Source: Saprospiraceae bacterium (GTDB taxonomy: Bacteria > Bacteroidota > Bacteroidia > Chitinophagales > Saprospiraceae). Taken from it: a DNA stretch of 64,000 bases. The position numbers were made by a program, and so were the translations under genes. Location of the stretch: assembly GCA_016718505.1 (NCBI GenBank), contig JADKDE010000001.1:186001-250000 (forward strand). The letters run 5' to 3'. Shown here in pieces: positions 17,397 through 26,497 of the stretch (position 1 is the stretch's first letter; the number at the start of each line of letters is the position of its first letter). The notes beneath the pieces are model-generated. The model had not been told where the DNA came from, did not search any database, and saw nothing but the letters and a program-made list of their open reading frames with translations.

Positions 17397-18125
17397 TTAT
17401 TTTAAAAAAGCGTTCATAATGGTGGCGCAATATACCCCAGCTGTTTCTGTCCTTAATCTAAAATCGCCTAAACTAGTGGGCATAAAATTCTTTTTAATGG
17501 CCACATTGATCTCCGAGCCAGTAAAATCACCCTCTGGGCCTATTAATACCAAAGTGGATTTATTGGGCAACAATGACTCTAACAAATCAGTCTTGGAGGT
17601 CTCTTCACAGTGAGCGATAATTTTTTGTTCGAAAACGTGATCTATTTCTAAAAACTCTTTAAAGCTCTGTGGTGCAGAAATAATTGGCTGCCAAGAATTC
17701 AAGCATTGTTTCATAGCAGAAATACAAATTTTTTCCATTCGGTCAAGTCTGATATTTGTTTTTTCAGTGCGATCACAAACTATCGGATATATATGTTTGA
17801 CACCCAGTTCGGTTGCCTTTTCTATAAACCATTCGAAACGATCTACATTTTTGATCGGGCTAATTGCGATGCCCGTTTGGGGTTTTGTATGTGGCTTAAA
17901 CTCGATTATTTGAACATTTTCTAGTACAACCGTCTTATTTTTTAAATTATTTTTCCCAATTTTTCCTGAATATATATAACCTTTTCCATCGGTAAAGTGG
18001 ACCATCTCCGTCTCTTTTTTTCTTAAGCTCAAAGTCAAGTGCCGACTCTCCTCTTCGTCAAGCGTAGCAGTGTTTTTACTTATATTTTTTGTATAAAAAA
18101 GTTGCTTTATTAGATCCATTTTCAT
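17397..18125 (-). CDS. rsmE: 16S rRNA (uracil(1498)-N(3))-methyltransferase RsmE
   Basis: A 242-residue SPOUT-class methyltransferase that modifies U1498 of 16S rRNA. The knotted C-terminal SAM site shows LVLIGPEGDFTGSEI and, near the end, LGDFRLRTETAGVYCATI, the two RsmE signatures. The N-terminal part is a PUA-like domain (ESRHLTLSLRKKETEMVHFTDG). Two in-frame start codons, at 18125 and 18119, are both possible. It is followed closely by the YyaL-type gene. Confidence 0.95.
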   Translation of the reverse strand: MKMDLIKQLFYTKNISKNTATLDEEESRHLTLSLRKKETEMVHFTDGKGYIYSGKIGKNNLKNKTVVLENVQIIEFKPHTKPQTGIAISPIKNVDRFEWFIEKATELGVKHIYPIVCDRTEKTNIRLDRMEKICISAMKQCLNSWQPIISAPQSFKEFLEIDHVFEQKIIAHCEETSKTDLLESLLPNKSTLVLIGPEGDFTGSEINVAIKKNFMPTSLGDFRLRTETAGVYCATIMNAFLK

Positions 18126-18207
18126 TGAAATTTTTTCATCGTAAAAGTAGGCTATAAATCAGTCAAAAACGAGTTCCTAACTGGATAAATTCAAGCGCAC
18201 TTTATAA

Positions 18208-18224
18208 TTGGCACGGTTTTTGGA
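18208..18224 (+). promoter_or_regulatory. Sigma-54 (RpoN)-type promoter upstream of thioredoxin-SPOR gene
   Basis: TTGGCACGGTTTTTGGA matches the sigma-54 consensus YTGGCACGrNNNTTGCW at every fixed position except the last C of the -12 element (GG in place of GC). The -24 GG is at 18210-18211 and the -12 dinucleotide at 18222-18223, giving correct spacing. Transcription would start near 18235, about 50 bases before the ATG at 18287. Confidence 0.65.
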
Positions 18225-18286
18225 TATCAAAGCATAATCTATATAATTGATTGACAGATTTTTCAAAAACCCAAATACAATATAGT

Positions 18287-19195
18287 ATGAAAACTTTTTA
18301 TTTTCTAATATTATTTTCGGTAATGGCCTTTGGCTCGAGCGCTGACCCTGTTATTAATAATTCTATCTTTATTAAAAACAGCATAAACCTCGCAAAGAAT
18401 AAGGCAGCGAAAGAAAATAAAGTAATCATGGTGCATTTTTATGCCGATTGGTGTTTGCCTTGTAAATGGATGGATGAAAATACATTTACCGATGCAAGAG
18501 TCGTTAGAATTTTGAAAGATGATTTCGTAGCTTTAAAAGTAAATATTGACGATTTTGATGGTTTTCCAGTCAAGCAAAAATATAAAATAGAGTACCTTCC
18601 AACAATTTTGTTTTTAAATGAAAAAGGGGAAGAAATCACGAGATTTATTGAAGCATTACCGCCTTCAAAAATGATAACAGCTTTGAATGCTAACAGCAAA
18701 AAAGATTCTAAAGTCACAACTACAAAGAAGACAGAGGAAGTTCCTGCACCTATTGCAAAAGAAAACAATGTCAAAGCTGAAGTAAAGAAAAATGAGGCTC
18801 CTGTCGTTGAGGTCAAAAAAACTGAAACAGTACCTGCGGTTATTAAATCAAGTACAACAACTGAAACAGAAGTCCAAAATACAGCCGCTGTGGATGATAA
18901 TGCCATGGATTTAGAAGATATCGAAGCTGATTTGGTCAGTTCTGGTCAAAAGGTTTATAGGGTGCAGGTGGGTATCTTTTCAGACATCGTCAAGGTAGAT
19001 GAATTAAGAAACCAATTGGTCAATAAGTTTAACAAGCCATTCATGATAGAAATGGATAGTAAGCCTGGCAAAAAGCCAAGATTTGTGCTGTTTTTGGGGA
19101 AATATCTTAATATAACCGATGCGCGAGAATGTGCAAAATTGGTCAATAAAGAATTAAACACGGAAAGTTTTGTGAAAGAAATGATCCAATTCTAA
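18287..19195 (+). CDS. Secreted thioredoxin-fold protein with C-terminal SPOR domain
   Basis: A 302-residue exported protein. A signal peptide (residues 1-19, ending GSSADP) precedes a thioredoxin-like domain with active site W55-C-L-P-C59 and a cis-proline region YLPTILFL. A Lys/Glu/Thr/Val-rich linker (about 139-215) leads to a SPOR domain at residues 223-302 (VYRVQVGIF ... FVLFLGKY). SPOR domains bind denuded peptidoglycan at division sites, so the protein may bring a disulfide oxidoreductase to the septum; this is inference. The ATG at 18287 is preferred over an upstream TTG because it gives the signal peptide. A sigma-54-like promoter precedes it. Confidence 0.85.
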   Translation: MKTFYFLILFSVMAFGSSADPVINNSIFIKNSINLAKNKAAKENKVIMVHFYADWCLPCKWMDENTFTDARVVRILKDDFVALKVNIDDFDGFPVKQKYKIEYLPTILFLNEKGEEITRFIEALPPSKMITALNANSKKDSKVTTTKKTEEVPAPIAKENNVKAEVKKNEAPVVEVKKTETVPAVIKSSTTTETEVQNTAAVDDNAMDLEDIEADLVSSGQKVYRVQVGIFSDIVKVDELRNQLVNKFNKPFMIEMDSKPGKKPRFVLFLGKYLNITDARECAKLVNKELNTESFVKEMIQF

Positions 19196-19250
19196 AACCA
19201 TTTTGTAATATTTCAATACATAAATCAAAAGGATAACGTCAACACCCTTT

Positions 19251-20492
19251 ATGAAAACTTTATTCATCAATATAAAGGGGCTATTATTGCATCCTAATGA
19301 GGAAACTAAATCTCCTTTGAGAGGAAAAGAACTTGGGAAAAGCAATATCCTAGAAAATGCTTTTTTATATATAGAGCAAGATAAAATCGTTTCGTTTGGT
19401 CAGATGGCAGATACACCACCAGAGTGTAACGATACCATTGACTGTACTGGAAAGTTTATAATACCTAGTTTTTGTGATAGCCATACGCATATCATTTTTG
19501 CAGCGACCCGTGAATCCGAATTTGTAGATAGAATCAATGGTCTGAGCTATGAACAAATCTCTGCAAATGGCGGAGGTATTTTGAACTCAGCCAAAAAATT
19601 GGCTCTGGCGTCTGAAGAATCATTGTTAGAAGAAGGTCAAAAAAGATTAGATCTAATGAAGTTTTTAGGCACTGGTGCGGTAGAGATAAAAAGTGGCTAC
19701 GCACTGACGCTCGAAGGAGAACTTAAAATGCTTCGAGTGATAAAAAAGCTAAAAATCAATAATCCAGATATTGAAATAAAATCGACATTTTTAGGTGCTC
19801 ATGCGATTCCTCTTGAATTTAAAAGTCAAAGAGAAAAATATATCTCGTTGATCAACGAGGTGATGATTCCCGCTGTAGCACAAGAAAAATTAGCAGATTA
19901 TTGCGATGTTTTTTGTGAAACAGGATTTTTCACACCCGAGGAAACGCTATCTATACTTACTACTGGCATCAAAAATGGTCTGAAGCCCAAAGTCCACGCC
20001 AACGAATTAGGTTTTTCAGGTGGTGTACAAGTAGGAGTAAAACTCGGAGCATTATCTGTTGACCATTTAGAGTGCCTTGGTGATGCAGAATTTGAGGCAT
20101 TAAAAAATTCAAACACGATTGCCACCTTATTACCAGGTACAGCCTTTTTTTTAGGAATCCATTATGCTCCAGCTAGGAGAATAATCAATGAAAATATAGC
20201 CCTTGCTTTGGCTTCAGATTACAATCCAGGAACTACACCTTCTGGGAATATGGCTTTGGTGATTGCCTTAGCTTGTATTGGTATGAAGATGATGCCCATA
20301 GAAGCCATCAATGCCGCCACGTTTAATGGTAGCTTTGCTATGGAAGTACAGGACAAACTTGGATCCATCACTCTAGGTAAAAAAGCAAGTTTCATTATAA
20401 CAAAACCACTCTCCAATTTAAATATCATTCCATATGAATATGGCCACGATTTTATAGGGTCAGTTTACCTTTCTGGAAACAAAATTCGCTAA
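19251..20492 (+). CDS. hutI: Imidazolonepropionase HutI
   Basis: A 413-residue amidohydrolase that opens the ring of 4-imidazolone-5-propionate to N-formimino-glutamate in histidine degradation. Visible are the metal-binding SHTH motif in PSFCDSHTHIIFAATRESEF, the substrate loop YEQISANGGGI, the HANELGFSGG histidine and the ASDYNPGTTPSGNM aspartate motif. Length is typical. No other hut gene is adjacent, so the remaining steps must be encoded elsewhere. It lies 55 bases after the thioredoxin-SPOR gene and might share its transcript. Confidence 0.95.
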   Translation: MKTLFINIKGLLLHPNEETKSPLRGKELGKSNILENAFLYIEQDKIVSFGQMADTPPECNDTIDCTGKFIIPSFCDSHTHIIFAATRESEFVDRINGLSYEQISANGGGILNSAKKLALASEESLLEEGQKRLDLMKFLGTGAVEIKSGYALTLEGELKMLRVIKKLKINNPDIEIKSTFLGAHAIPLEFKSQREKYISLINEVMIPAVAQEKLADYCDVFCETGFFTPEETLSILTTGIKNGLKPKVHANELGFSGGVQVGVKLGALSVDHLECLGDAEFEALKNSNTIATLLPGTAFFLGIHYAPARRIINENIALALASDYNPGTTPSGNMALVIALACIGMKMMPIEAINAATFNGSFAMEVQDKLGSITLGKKASFIITKPLSNLNIIPYEYGHDFIGSVYLSGNKIR

Positions 20493-20573
20493 GGGAGACT
20501 CTCTTACAATAATGAGGTTTTACCATTCGTTGAAAGTTTAGCATTTTTAGGTATGGAGCAATTTTATTTTGTG

Positions 20574-20581
20574 TAACTTTG
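20574..20581 (+). promoter_or_regulatory. Candidate -7 promoter box for the adhesin gene
   Basis: TAACTTTG, an exact TAnnTTTG match, 33 bases upstream of the ATG at 20614. It also argues against the earlier TTG at 20569 as the start, since that would lie at or before the promoter. Confidence 0.5.
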
Positions 20582-20613
20582 TCCCTTATTATTGGTTTAT
20601 TTATCTTTATTTC

Positions 20614-23600
20614 ATGAGACTATTCCGCTCAAGCGTAGTTTTTTTTGCATTTATATTGCCATTTATTGTTTGGGGACAGACTCCTCAAATGATTAAATTG
20701 GCCGAAGGGGCGAAAGTTCCAGATATTAATGATATCGATTTTCGGTATTTGGCATGCACCGATCAATTCGCCGGCACCATCTCATTAGTACCACAAGCTG
20801 GGCAAAGTAATGATATGTCAAGCCGCAGGATATTTTTATGCAAAAATGATTCAATTAAACTAATTGGGAATCGAGACTTTAACTTGACGGGTGACCCTCA
20901 GATAGCGTCACTCCCTGGGATAGCTTATGCATTTTATAGATGTGCTCCAACAGTCAATGGTCCAAACTTAGCCTCGATACTTACAGATCCTTGTATTCAA
21001 GGAAATCCAAGCCCGCCTCCAACTCTTCCTGGTATTTGGGTTTACGCTGCCTCCAATAATAGATTCGGTGATGCAACTTTTAAGAACCTAGGCCAAGTTC
21101 AAGATACATTTAATAATTCTTTGCCTTATGAAATGTTCTTCGCTCCCATTACCGTAGATGTTGCGCTGAACAATGGATACGAATCTACAGGCGGAGGGCC
21201 AGCTGGACCTTGCGTAAATGTAAATACTGCTCAAACGTTTTCGGTTGTTTATTTAAATGAATTAACCATTACCAATTTACAAAAAACTGGGGCCTTAACT
21301 GGAAATTTTGTCATTGGTGGAGGTCTCTCACAATTTGACAACAGTACTTCATACAACATTACTATTGAAAGGGTTGGGAACCCTTTAATTACCGGTTCAA
21401 TTATTGGAGGTCCATACAAGCACAATCAAACGGTCAATTTTTCGGTACCTTCTGATGGTACCTACACCATAACTGTAGAAGATGGAAAAAGCTGTGGGGT
21501 TTCTTCAGTGATTACATTTCAACAGTCAAATCTAATTGTAAATATTGGAACTGGATTTGGCAATATTGGACAAGAAGTCTGCATCCCAATCACAGTTCAG
21601 AATTTTACCCAAATCTCGAGTATGCAATTTGGGATTCATTTTAATTCAGCCTTACTTCAATACACAGGCGTTACTTTTCCAAGCCCACAACCAATTCTTC
21701 TTGGACCAGATAATTTTAGTAATCCAAACCCAAATATATTAAATGTAGTTTGGTCTTCTGTTTCTGATGTTTCAGTTTCTGATGGCGCTACCATTTTTAA
21801 TGCGTGCTTCAAAATATTGGCATTTGGAGGTAGTTGCAATACTTTAACATTTGGTCTATTAAATACTGGTGGTTCTATAGAATTTTCTGGAGGTCCCCTT
21901 GGTCAAGAAATTACAGATTATACACTTAATCCTGGTACCATCTGTTTAGATCCTAACAATTTGGTGATTTTTGGCAAATCATGCAGTACAACGACAAATC
22001 AAGGTAATTTTACGATAATTCCTGGCGGTGGCGTAGCCCCTTACAATTATAATTGGGAACACACAAGTGGAACACCAAATGGATCTGGCACCATAGTTAC
22101 AAATGGGGTGTCTTTTGTATCTCCTAGTAATCTTGCCGCAGGCAATTATAATGTTACGGTAACTGATGCAGGTGGATTAAGATCAACCACTACAATAACT
22201 ATTATTAATGCCGCACCAATATTTGTATCATTAAGTACTGTCGATCCCACTTGTTTCGGTATGATTGATGGGACTGTTTCTGTTTCAAGTGTAGGAGGAG
22301 GAGATGTCAGCAGTCCTTACAAAATATATTGGTCAACAGGAACTAGAGATACCATTAATATAACAAATCTCAGCTCGGGTGCTTACACGGTAACCATTGA
22401 AGATGCGAGTGGTTGTTCTCAGACAGCCTCTGCGGTTTTAGGTGTAACTCCGATAGTCTTTCCTTCTCCATCACTGACTCAACCAAGTTGCCTAGGCAGT
22501 ACCGATGGGGCCATCCGTGTAACTGCTTTTGGAGGTAAACCTTATACCACACCATTCAATGGTTATAAGTATATATGGCAATCAAAAACTGATTCGGGAA
22601 TTTCTGGTAATTTAACTGGAGTTGGTCCTGGTACATATCGTATCACAGTGCAGGATAAAAACAATTGTGCAAAAATTGACTCATTTGTATTAACTCCGAC
22701 CAGAGCGATCAGCATCGCATTTAGCTCTGCCAATCCAAAATGTTATAATGACAGAAACGGCTCGATTGTTATCAGTCCATTGTCTCAACCCGGCCTTGGA
22801 TCTCCTCCATATAATTACAGATGGTCGCCTAGCACTGGTTTGGTTTCACCCCAAGGGCTTACCGCAACGGTCACAAATCTTCCAGCTGGACAGTATAGCA
22901 TTACCGTAACCGACCAGGTTGGATGTCTTTCTTCCACCCTTATTACAATTCGAAATCCGGACAGCATTCGAATTTTTGAATTAGAGCTTAAAAATCTAAC
23001 TTGTAATGGCAATGGTATGGATGGCAAAATCCACTCTAGCGCTAGTGGGGGAACCTTAATTGGCAATCCGCTGCAATATACCTTTAACTGGACGGGGCCA
23101 AACAATTTTAATCAATCAGGAAAAAATATCTTAGTTATAGATAATCTTCGTGAAGGAATATATAATCTTACCATCACAGATGATTATGGGTGTAAAAGTT
23201 CTAAGTCATACAATTTGGGCAATTTGGATGCTATTATTCGATTTGACACCATTCCGCCCAAATGTAAAGCATATAGTGATGGTTCAATAAACACAACCAT
23301 AATCTATGCCAAACCTTATACTCTCCTTTGGAGCAATGGATCTACTACCAAAGATTTGAACAATTTGAAAGCTGGAAAATATGTAATAACCATCACCGCC
23401 AATGACGGTTGCGTCACCATAGATTCTATAACTATACATGACCCTAATAGGCTTTATATTAACAGTAAAACCTTTATCAAACCTAGGTGCTATGGAACAA
23501 AAACGGGATCTATACAAATCACTGCAGCTGGCTTCACTGGGGCAGTTGACTATGTTTGGTCAGATCCAAGCATCATTCCCACTAATACCAATACTCCAGG

Positions 23601-24321
23601 TCCACTGAATGCTGGAACATATTATGTTACTTTGACCGATAAAAGTACTTGCCCTTCTCTCATCGACACGATCGTCATTCCTGATGCACCGAAAATTGTA
23701 TTTAATTTTACCAATATCGATTCGGTTTCATGTTATAATACCTGTGATGGTAAAGTGAGGTTGACACCGACCAAAGAAGGATTAACTCCTTCTGCTTTAT
23801 ATTCATATGAGTGGTCAAAGCCATTTGCTGAAAACAACAGACTTTCTAGCTATGTCACTGGACTTTGTCCTGGATATCAAAGAGTCCAAGTAACAGATTC
23901 ACTTGGATGCCGACAGGAAGACTCGGTATTGATTAGTGCACCTACAAAGATCATACTTGACAGTACATTGATTATTATCATTGATGCAAGTTGTAATGGT
24001 TCGATGGATGGAAGAGCAAGTGTAAATGCACTTGGAGGTACTCCTCCATATCAATTTATATGGCCTGCCAGCGGAAATCAAATTTCATCTACTATTGGAA
24101 ATCTTAGGGCTGGTCGGTATCCAATTAGTATTGTGGATTCAAAAAATTGTGCTATTTTAGATTCAATATCTATTGGACAACCCGATACCCTTTTATTAAA
24201 AATAGATTCCACCAATACTAGAGGATTAACCTGCTTTGAACGCAATGATGCACAAATTTTTGTAATCCATAGTGGAGGCAACCCTGGACCACCAATCACT
24301 TATAATTGGTCGCCAACCTAA
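20614..24321 (+). CDS. Giant repeat adhesin with SprB repeats, main part
   Basis: Secreted surface protein, first 1235 residues. A signal peptide (MRLFRSSVVF to WGQTPQ) is followed by a lineage-typical N-terminal domain (SRRIFLCKNDSIKLIGNRDF), a cohesin-like beta-sandwich around residues 305-455 (GFGNIGQEVCIPITVQNF) and then SprB-type repeats of about 65-85 residues. Each repeat has a C-x-G-x-x-D-G start, a central W and an ending such as AGxYxVTVTDxxGC. I count ten repeat starts here and one more after the break. The reading frame is lost near 24316-24320 inside repeat 10. The C-terminal T9SS signal is in the following frame. Confidence 0.85.
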   Translation: MRLFRSSVVFFAFILPFIVWGQTPQMIKLAEGAKVPDINDIDFRYLACTDQFAGTISLVPQAGQSNDMSSRRIFLCKNDSIKLIGNRDFNLTGDPQIASLPGIAYAFYRCAPTVNGPNLASILTDPCIQGNPSPPPTLPGIWVYAASNNRFGDATFKNLGQVQDTFNNSLPYEMFFAPITVDVALNNGYESTGGGPAGPCVNVNTAQTFSVVYLNELTITNLQKTGALTGNFVIGGGLSQFDNSTSYNITIERVGNPLITGSIIGGPYKHNQTVNFSVPSDGTYTITVEDGKSCGVSSVITFQQSNLIVNIGTGFGNIGQEVCIPITVQNFTQISSMQFGIHFNSALLQYTGVTFPSPQPILLGPDNFSNPNPNILNVVWSSVSDVSVSDGATIFNACFKILAFGGSCNTLTFGLLNTGGSIEFSGGPLGQEITDYTLNPGTICLDPNNLVIFGKSCSTTTNQGNFTIIPGGGVAPYNYNWEHTSGTPNGSGTIVTNGVSFVSPSNLAAGNYNVTVTDAGGLRSTTTITIINAAPIFVSLSTVDPTCFGMIDGTVSVSSVGGGDVSSPYKIYWSTGTRDTINITNLSSGAYTVTIEDASGCSQTASAVLGVTPIVFPSPSLTQPSCLGSTDGAIRVTAFGGKPYTTPFNGYKYIWQSKTDSGISGNLTGVGPGTYRITVQDKNNCAKIDSFVLTPTRAISIAFSSANPKCYNDRNGSIVISPLSQPGLGSPPYNYRWSPSTGLVSPQGLTATVTNLPAGQYSITVTDQVGCLSSTLITIRNPDSIRIFELELKNLTCNGNGMDGKIHSSASGGTLIGNPLQYTFNWTGPNNFNQSGKNILVIDNLREGIYNLTITDDYGCKSSKSYNLGNLDAIIRFDTIPPKCKAYSDGSINTTIIYAKPYTLLWSNGSTTKDLNNLKAGKYVITITANDGCVTIDSITIHDPNRLYINSKTFIKPRCYGTKTGSIQITAAGFTGAVDYVWSDPSIIPTNTNTPGPLNAGTYYVTLTDKSTCPSLIDTIVIPDAPKIVFNFTNIDSVSCYNTCDGKVRLTPTKEGLTPSALYSYEWSKPFAENNRLSSYVTGLCPGYQRVQVTDSLGCRQEDSVLISAPTKIILDSTLIIIIDASCNGSMDGRASVNALGGTPPYQFIWPASGNQISSTIGNLRAGRYPISIVDSKNCAILDSISIGQPDTLLLKIDSTNTRGLTCFERNDAQIFVIHSGGNPGPPITYNWSPT

Positions 24322-25217
24322 AAGATACAACTCAGCTAGTTGTCAATTTAGCTCCTGATACATATTCTGTAACGATCACAGATTCCAAAGGCTGTACGTC
24401 AAGGCTTTCACATACAATACCTGATTTGTTGCCGATAGAATTTAGTTTATCCAATATAATCCCCCCAGTCTGCAATGGTGACAATACCAATATTGGGGTT
24501 GTTTTTGCTACTGGTGGATCTGGAGGCCCTTTCTCTTTTGCAGTAGATTTTGGTCCACAAACCCTTTTGGCTAATGAATTGCCGATATCTGCTGGTCCAC
24601 ACACTATTTCGATTTATGACATCAATGGATGCAGTGCCGATACCATCATTTCAGTAACTGAACCACCAGCATTGCTTGTCGATTTAGGCCCAGATGCGGA
24701 AATAGAATTAGGTGATTCACTTCAGTTGGTACCGATTATCAGTTCAGTCAACCAAATTTCCCAATTGATTTGGAGCCCAACAGCTACACTTAATTGTACA
24801 AACCCTGGGTGTAATTCACCATATGTTCGCCCGCTTAGAACTACAGAATATACCTTGGAAGTCGTTGACACCCTTGGTTGTAGAGGACTTGACAGAGTAA
24901 TCATCCGCGTTGATAAAAATAGAAATGTATTTATACCAAATGTTTTTTCACCCAATAGGGACGGACGAAACGATTATTTTGAAATATTTACTGGAAAAGG
25001 TGTACGTGCCATACCTCAAATTCAAATATTTGACCGCTGGGGAAATTTATTGAATGAAAAAAATAATCTTCCTGTGATTCCTTATGGCCTTGAAATTTGG
25101 GATGGAAAATTCCGAGGAAAAGAAATGCAGCCAGGAGTATATGTTTACCTAATTAAGGTAACATTTGAAGATGATCAAACCCTACTTTACAGAGGGGATA
25201 TAACAATTGTAAAATAA
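24306..25217 (+). CDS. Giant repeat adhesin, C-terminal part with T9SS type B sorting domain
   Basis: C-terminal 300 residues of the same protein. It opens in the middle of SprB repeat 10 (NLKDTTQLVVNLAPDTYSVT), contains repeat 11, then a PKD-like region (LGPDAEIELGDSLQL) and the gliding motility-associated / CHU_C type C-terminal domain beginning NVFSPNRDGRNDYFEIF and ending GVYVYLIKVTFEDDQTLLYR. That domain directs export by the T9SS. The single-base loss near 24316-24320 (CCAACC in place of CCAAACC would restore the frame) separates it from the main part. Joined length is about 1535 residues. The ATG at 24306 is internal and unlikely to be used. Confidence 0.88.
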   Translation: MVANLKDTTQLVVNLAPDTYSVTITDSKGCTSRLSHTIPDLLPIEFSLSNIIPPVCNGDNTNIGVVFATGGSGGPFSFAVDFGPQTLLANELPISAGPHTISIYDINGCSADTIISVTEPPALLVDLGPDAEIELGDSLQLVPIISSVNQISQLIWSPTATLNCTNPGCNSPYVRPLRTTEYTLEVVDTLGCRGLDRVIIRVDKNRNVFIPNVFSPNRDGRNDYFEIFTGKGVRAIPQIQIFDRWGNLLNEKNNLPVIPYGLEIWDGKFRGKEMQPGVYVYLIKVTFEDDQTLLYRGDITIVK

Positions 25218-25226
25218 AAAGTCTTG

Positions 25227-26306
25227 ATGGAAGAAAACCAATCGATGTCCAATATTAATAACCCAGATGAAATCACTTTAAAGGAATTAATTTTAAAGCT
25301 AAAAGATTATGCGTTAGAATTAGCTAAGAATTGGTATATCATCTTATTATTCATCCTACCTATTGCGGGTTATATGGTTTATAAAGCAAAAACCACTGAC
25401 ACAATATTTCCTGCTAAATTAACTTTTATGTTGAGTCAAGATGATGGAGGGTTAGGAAAAATTGGTGGATTGTTAGGATCCTTTGGGTTAGGTGGATCTG
25501 GCAAGAACAATTATGAGAAGATGGTAGAAATTGCCAAATCCAGACAAATAATTTATAATTCTATTTTTAATAATGTAGAGATAAATGGAAAAACTGATTA
25601 TTTAGCTAATCACTTAATCAATTTGGAAAAATTACATGATAAATTATGGGAAAAAGACACTTCTGGTCTAAAATCATTTTATTTTACAAATTCAGATATT
25701 CAAAAATTCTCAAAACTAGAATCAAAAGCATTTATACACTTACATAAATATCTAACTGGCTCAGGGGAAAAAGCAGGTATCTATAATTGCAGTTTTAGTA
25801 AAACATCAGAAAGTTTGACAATGTCTATATCAACAGTAAGTGAGCCATTAAGTATTGAATTGCTAAAAACAATTTTTTATAATCTCTCAGATTTCTATGT
25901 AGAAACATCAATTGGACGGGATCGGTTTACTTATGATATAATAAAAAGAAAGTCTGATTCAATTTATAACCTTCTCAACGCAAAAGATTATGCGGCCTCC
26001 AAAATCCAAGATGCCAAACGTAATCTTTTCGAAGAATCAGAAAAAAATTCAACTAAAAAACTCAATCGAGATGTCAACATGTTGGGAGTGATTTATGGTG
26101 AAACTGCAAAAAATGCTGAATTAGCCGACTTTTCACTTAAATCAAAAACACCTTTAATTCGTGAGTTGGACCTTCCTATGGCACCTCTAGATGCCAAATC
26201 AGAAAGCGCATTTATGGCTTTAATAAAAGGATGCCTAATAGGGGGAATTCTTGCTAGTTTCTTTATTATTTTACGAAAAATCATTAGAGAAGCTATGGCT
26301 GCATAG
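25227..26306 (+). CDS. Wzz-like polysaccharide chain-length / copolymerase protein
   Basis: A 359-residue protein with the layout of a polysaccharide copolymerase: a short cytoplasmic N-terminus, a transmembrane helix (about residues 38-54, NWYIILLFILPIAGYMVY), a long periplasmic part rich in helices, and a second helix near the C-terminus (MALIKGCLIGGILASFFIIL). A glycine-rich stretch GGLGKIGGLLGSFGLGG follows the first helix. There is no tyrosine-kinase domain. ATG at 25227 is chosen over a TTG one codon earlier. It lies 9 bases after the adhesin, suggesting co-transcription. Family membership is by architecture rather than strong motif. Confidence 0.7.
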   Translation: MEENQSMSNINNPDEITLKELILKLKDYALELAKNWYIILLFILPIAGYMVYKAKTTDTIFPAKLTFMLSQDDGGLGKIGGLLGSFGLGGSGKNNYEKMVEIAKSRQIIYNSIFNNVEINGKTDYLANHLINLEKLHDKLWEKDTSGLKSFYFTNSDIQKFSKLESKAFIHLHKYLTGSGEKAGIYNCSFSKTSESLTMSISTVSEPLSIELLKTIFYNLSDFYVETSIGRDRFTYDIIKRKSDSIYNLLNAKDYAASKIQDAKRNLFEESEKNSTKKLNRDVNMLGVIYGETAKNAELADFSLKSKTPLIRELDLPMAPLDAKSESAFMALIKGCLIGGILASFFIILRKIIREAMAA

Positions 26307-26497
26307 TGAATTTTCATTCATTATCTCATTTCTGATTTCATAAACTTGTCATTTGAATAATAATTTATATCGATTCTAATTTTATTTACTTCTACTATCA
26401 CTTAGAAAAAATTCAATCAAGCAAAAATTTATAAAATCTTTGCGTATCATAAAATAGAAAAGTGAACTATTTTAAGTTTCTTTAGTTCAATCATATA

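Noticed and set aside
18439..18906. Minus-strand frame of 155 codons opposite the thioredoxin-SPOR gene
   Set aside because: It is an artefact of the low-complexity linker and codon bias; no motif or start context supports it.
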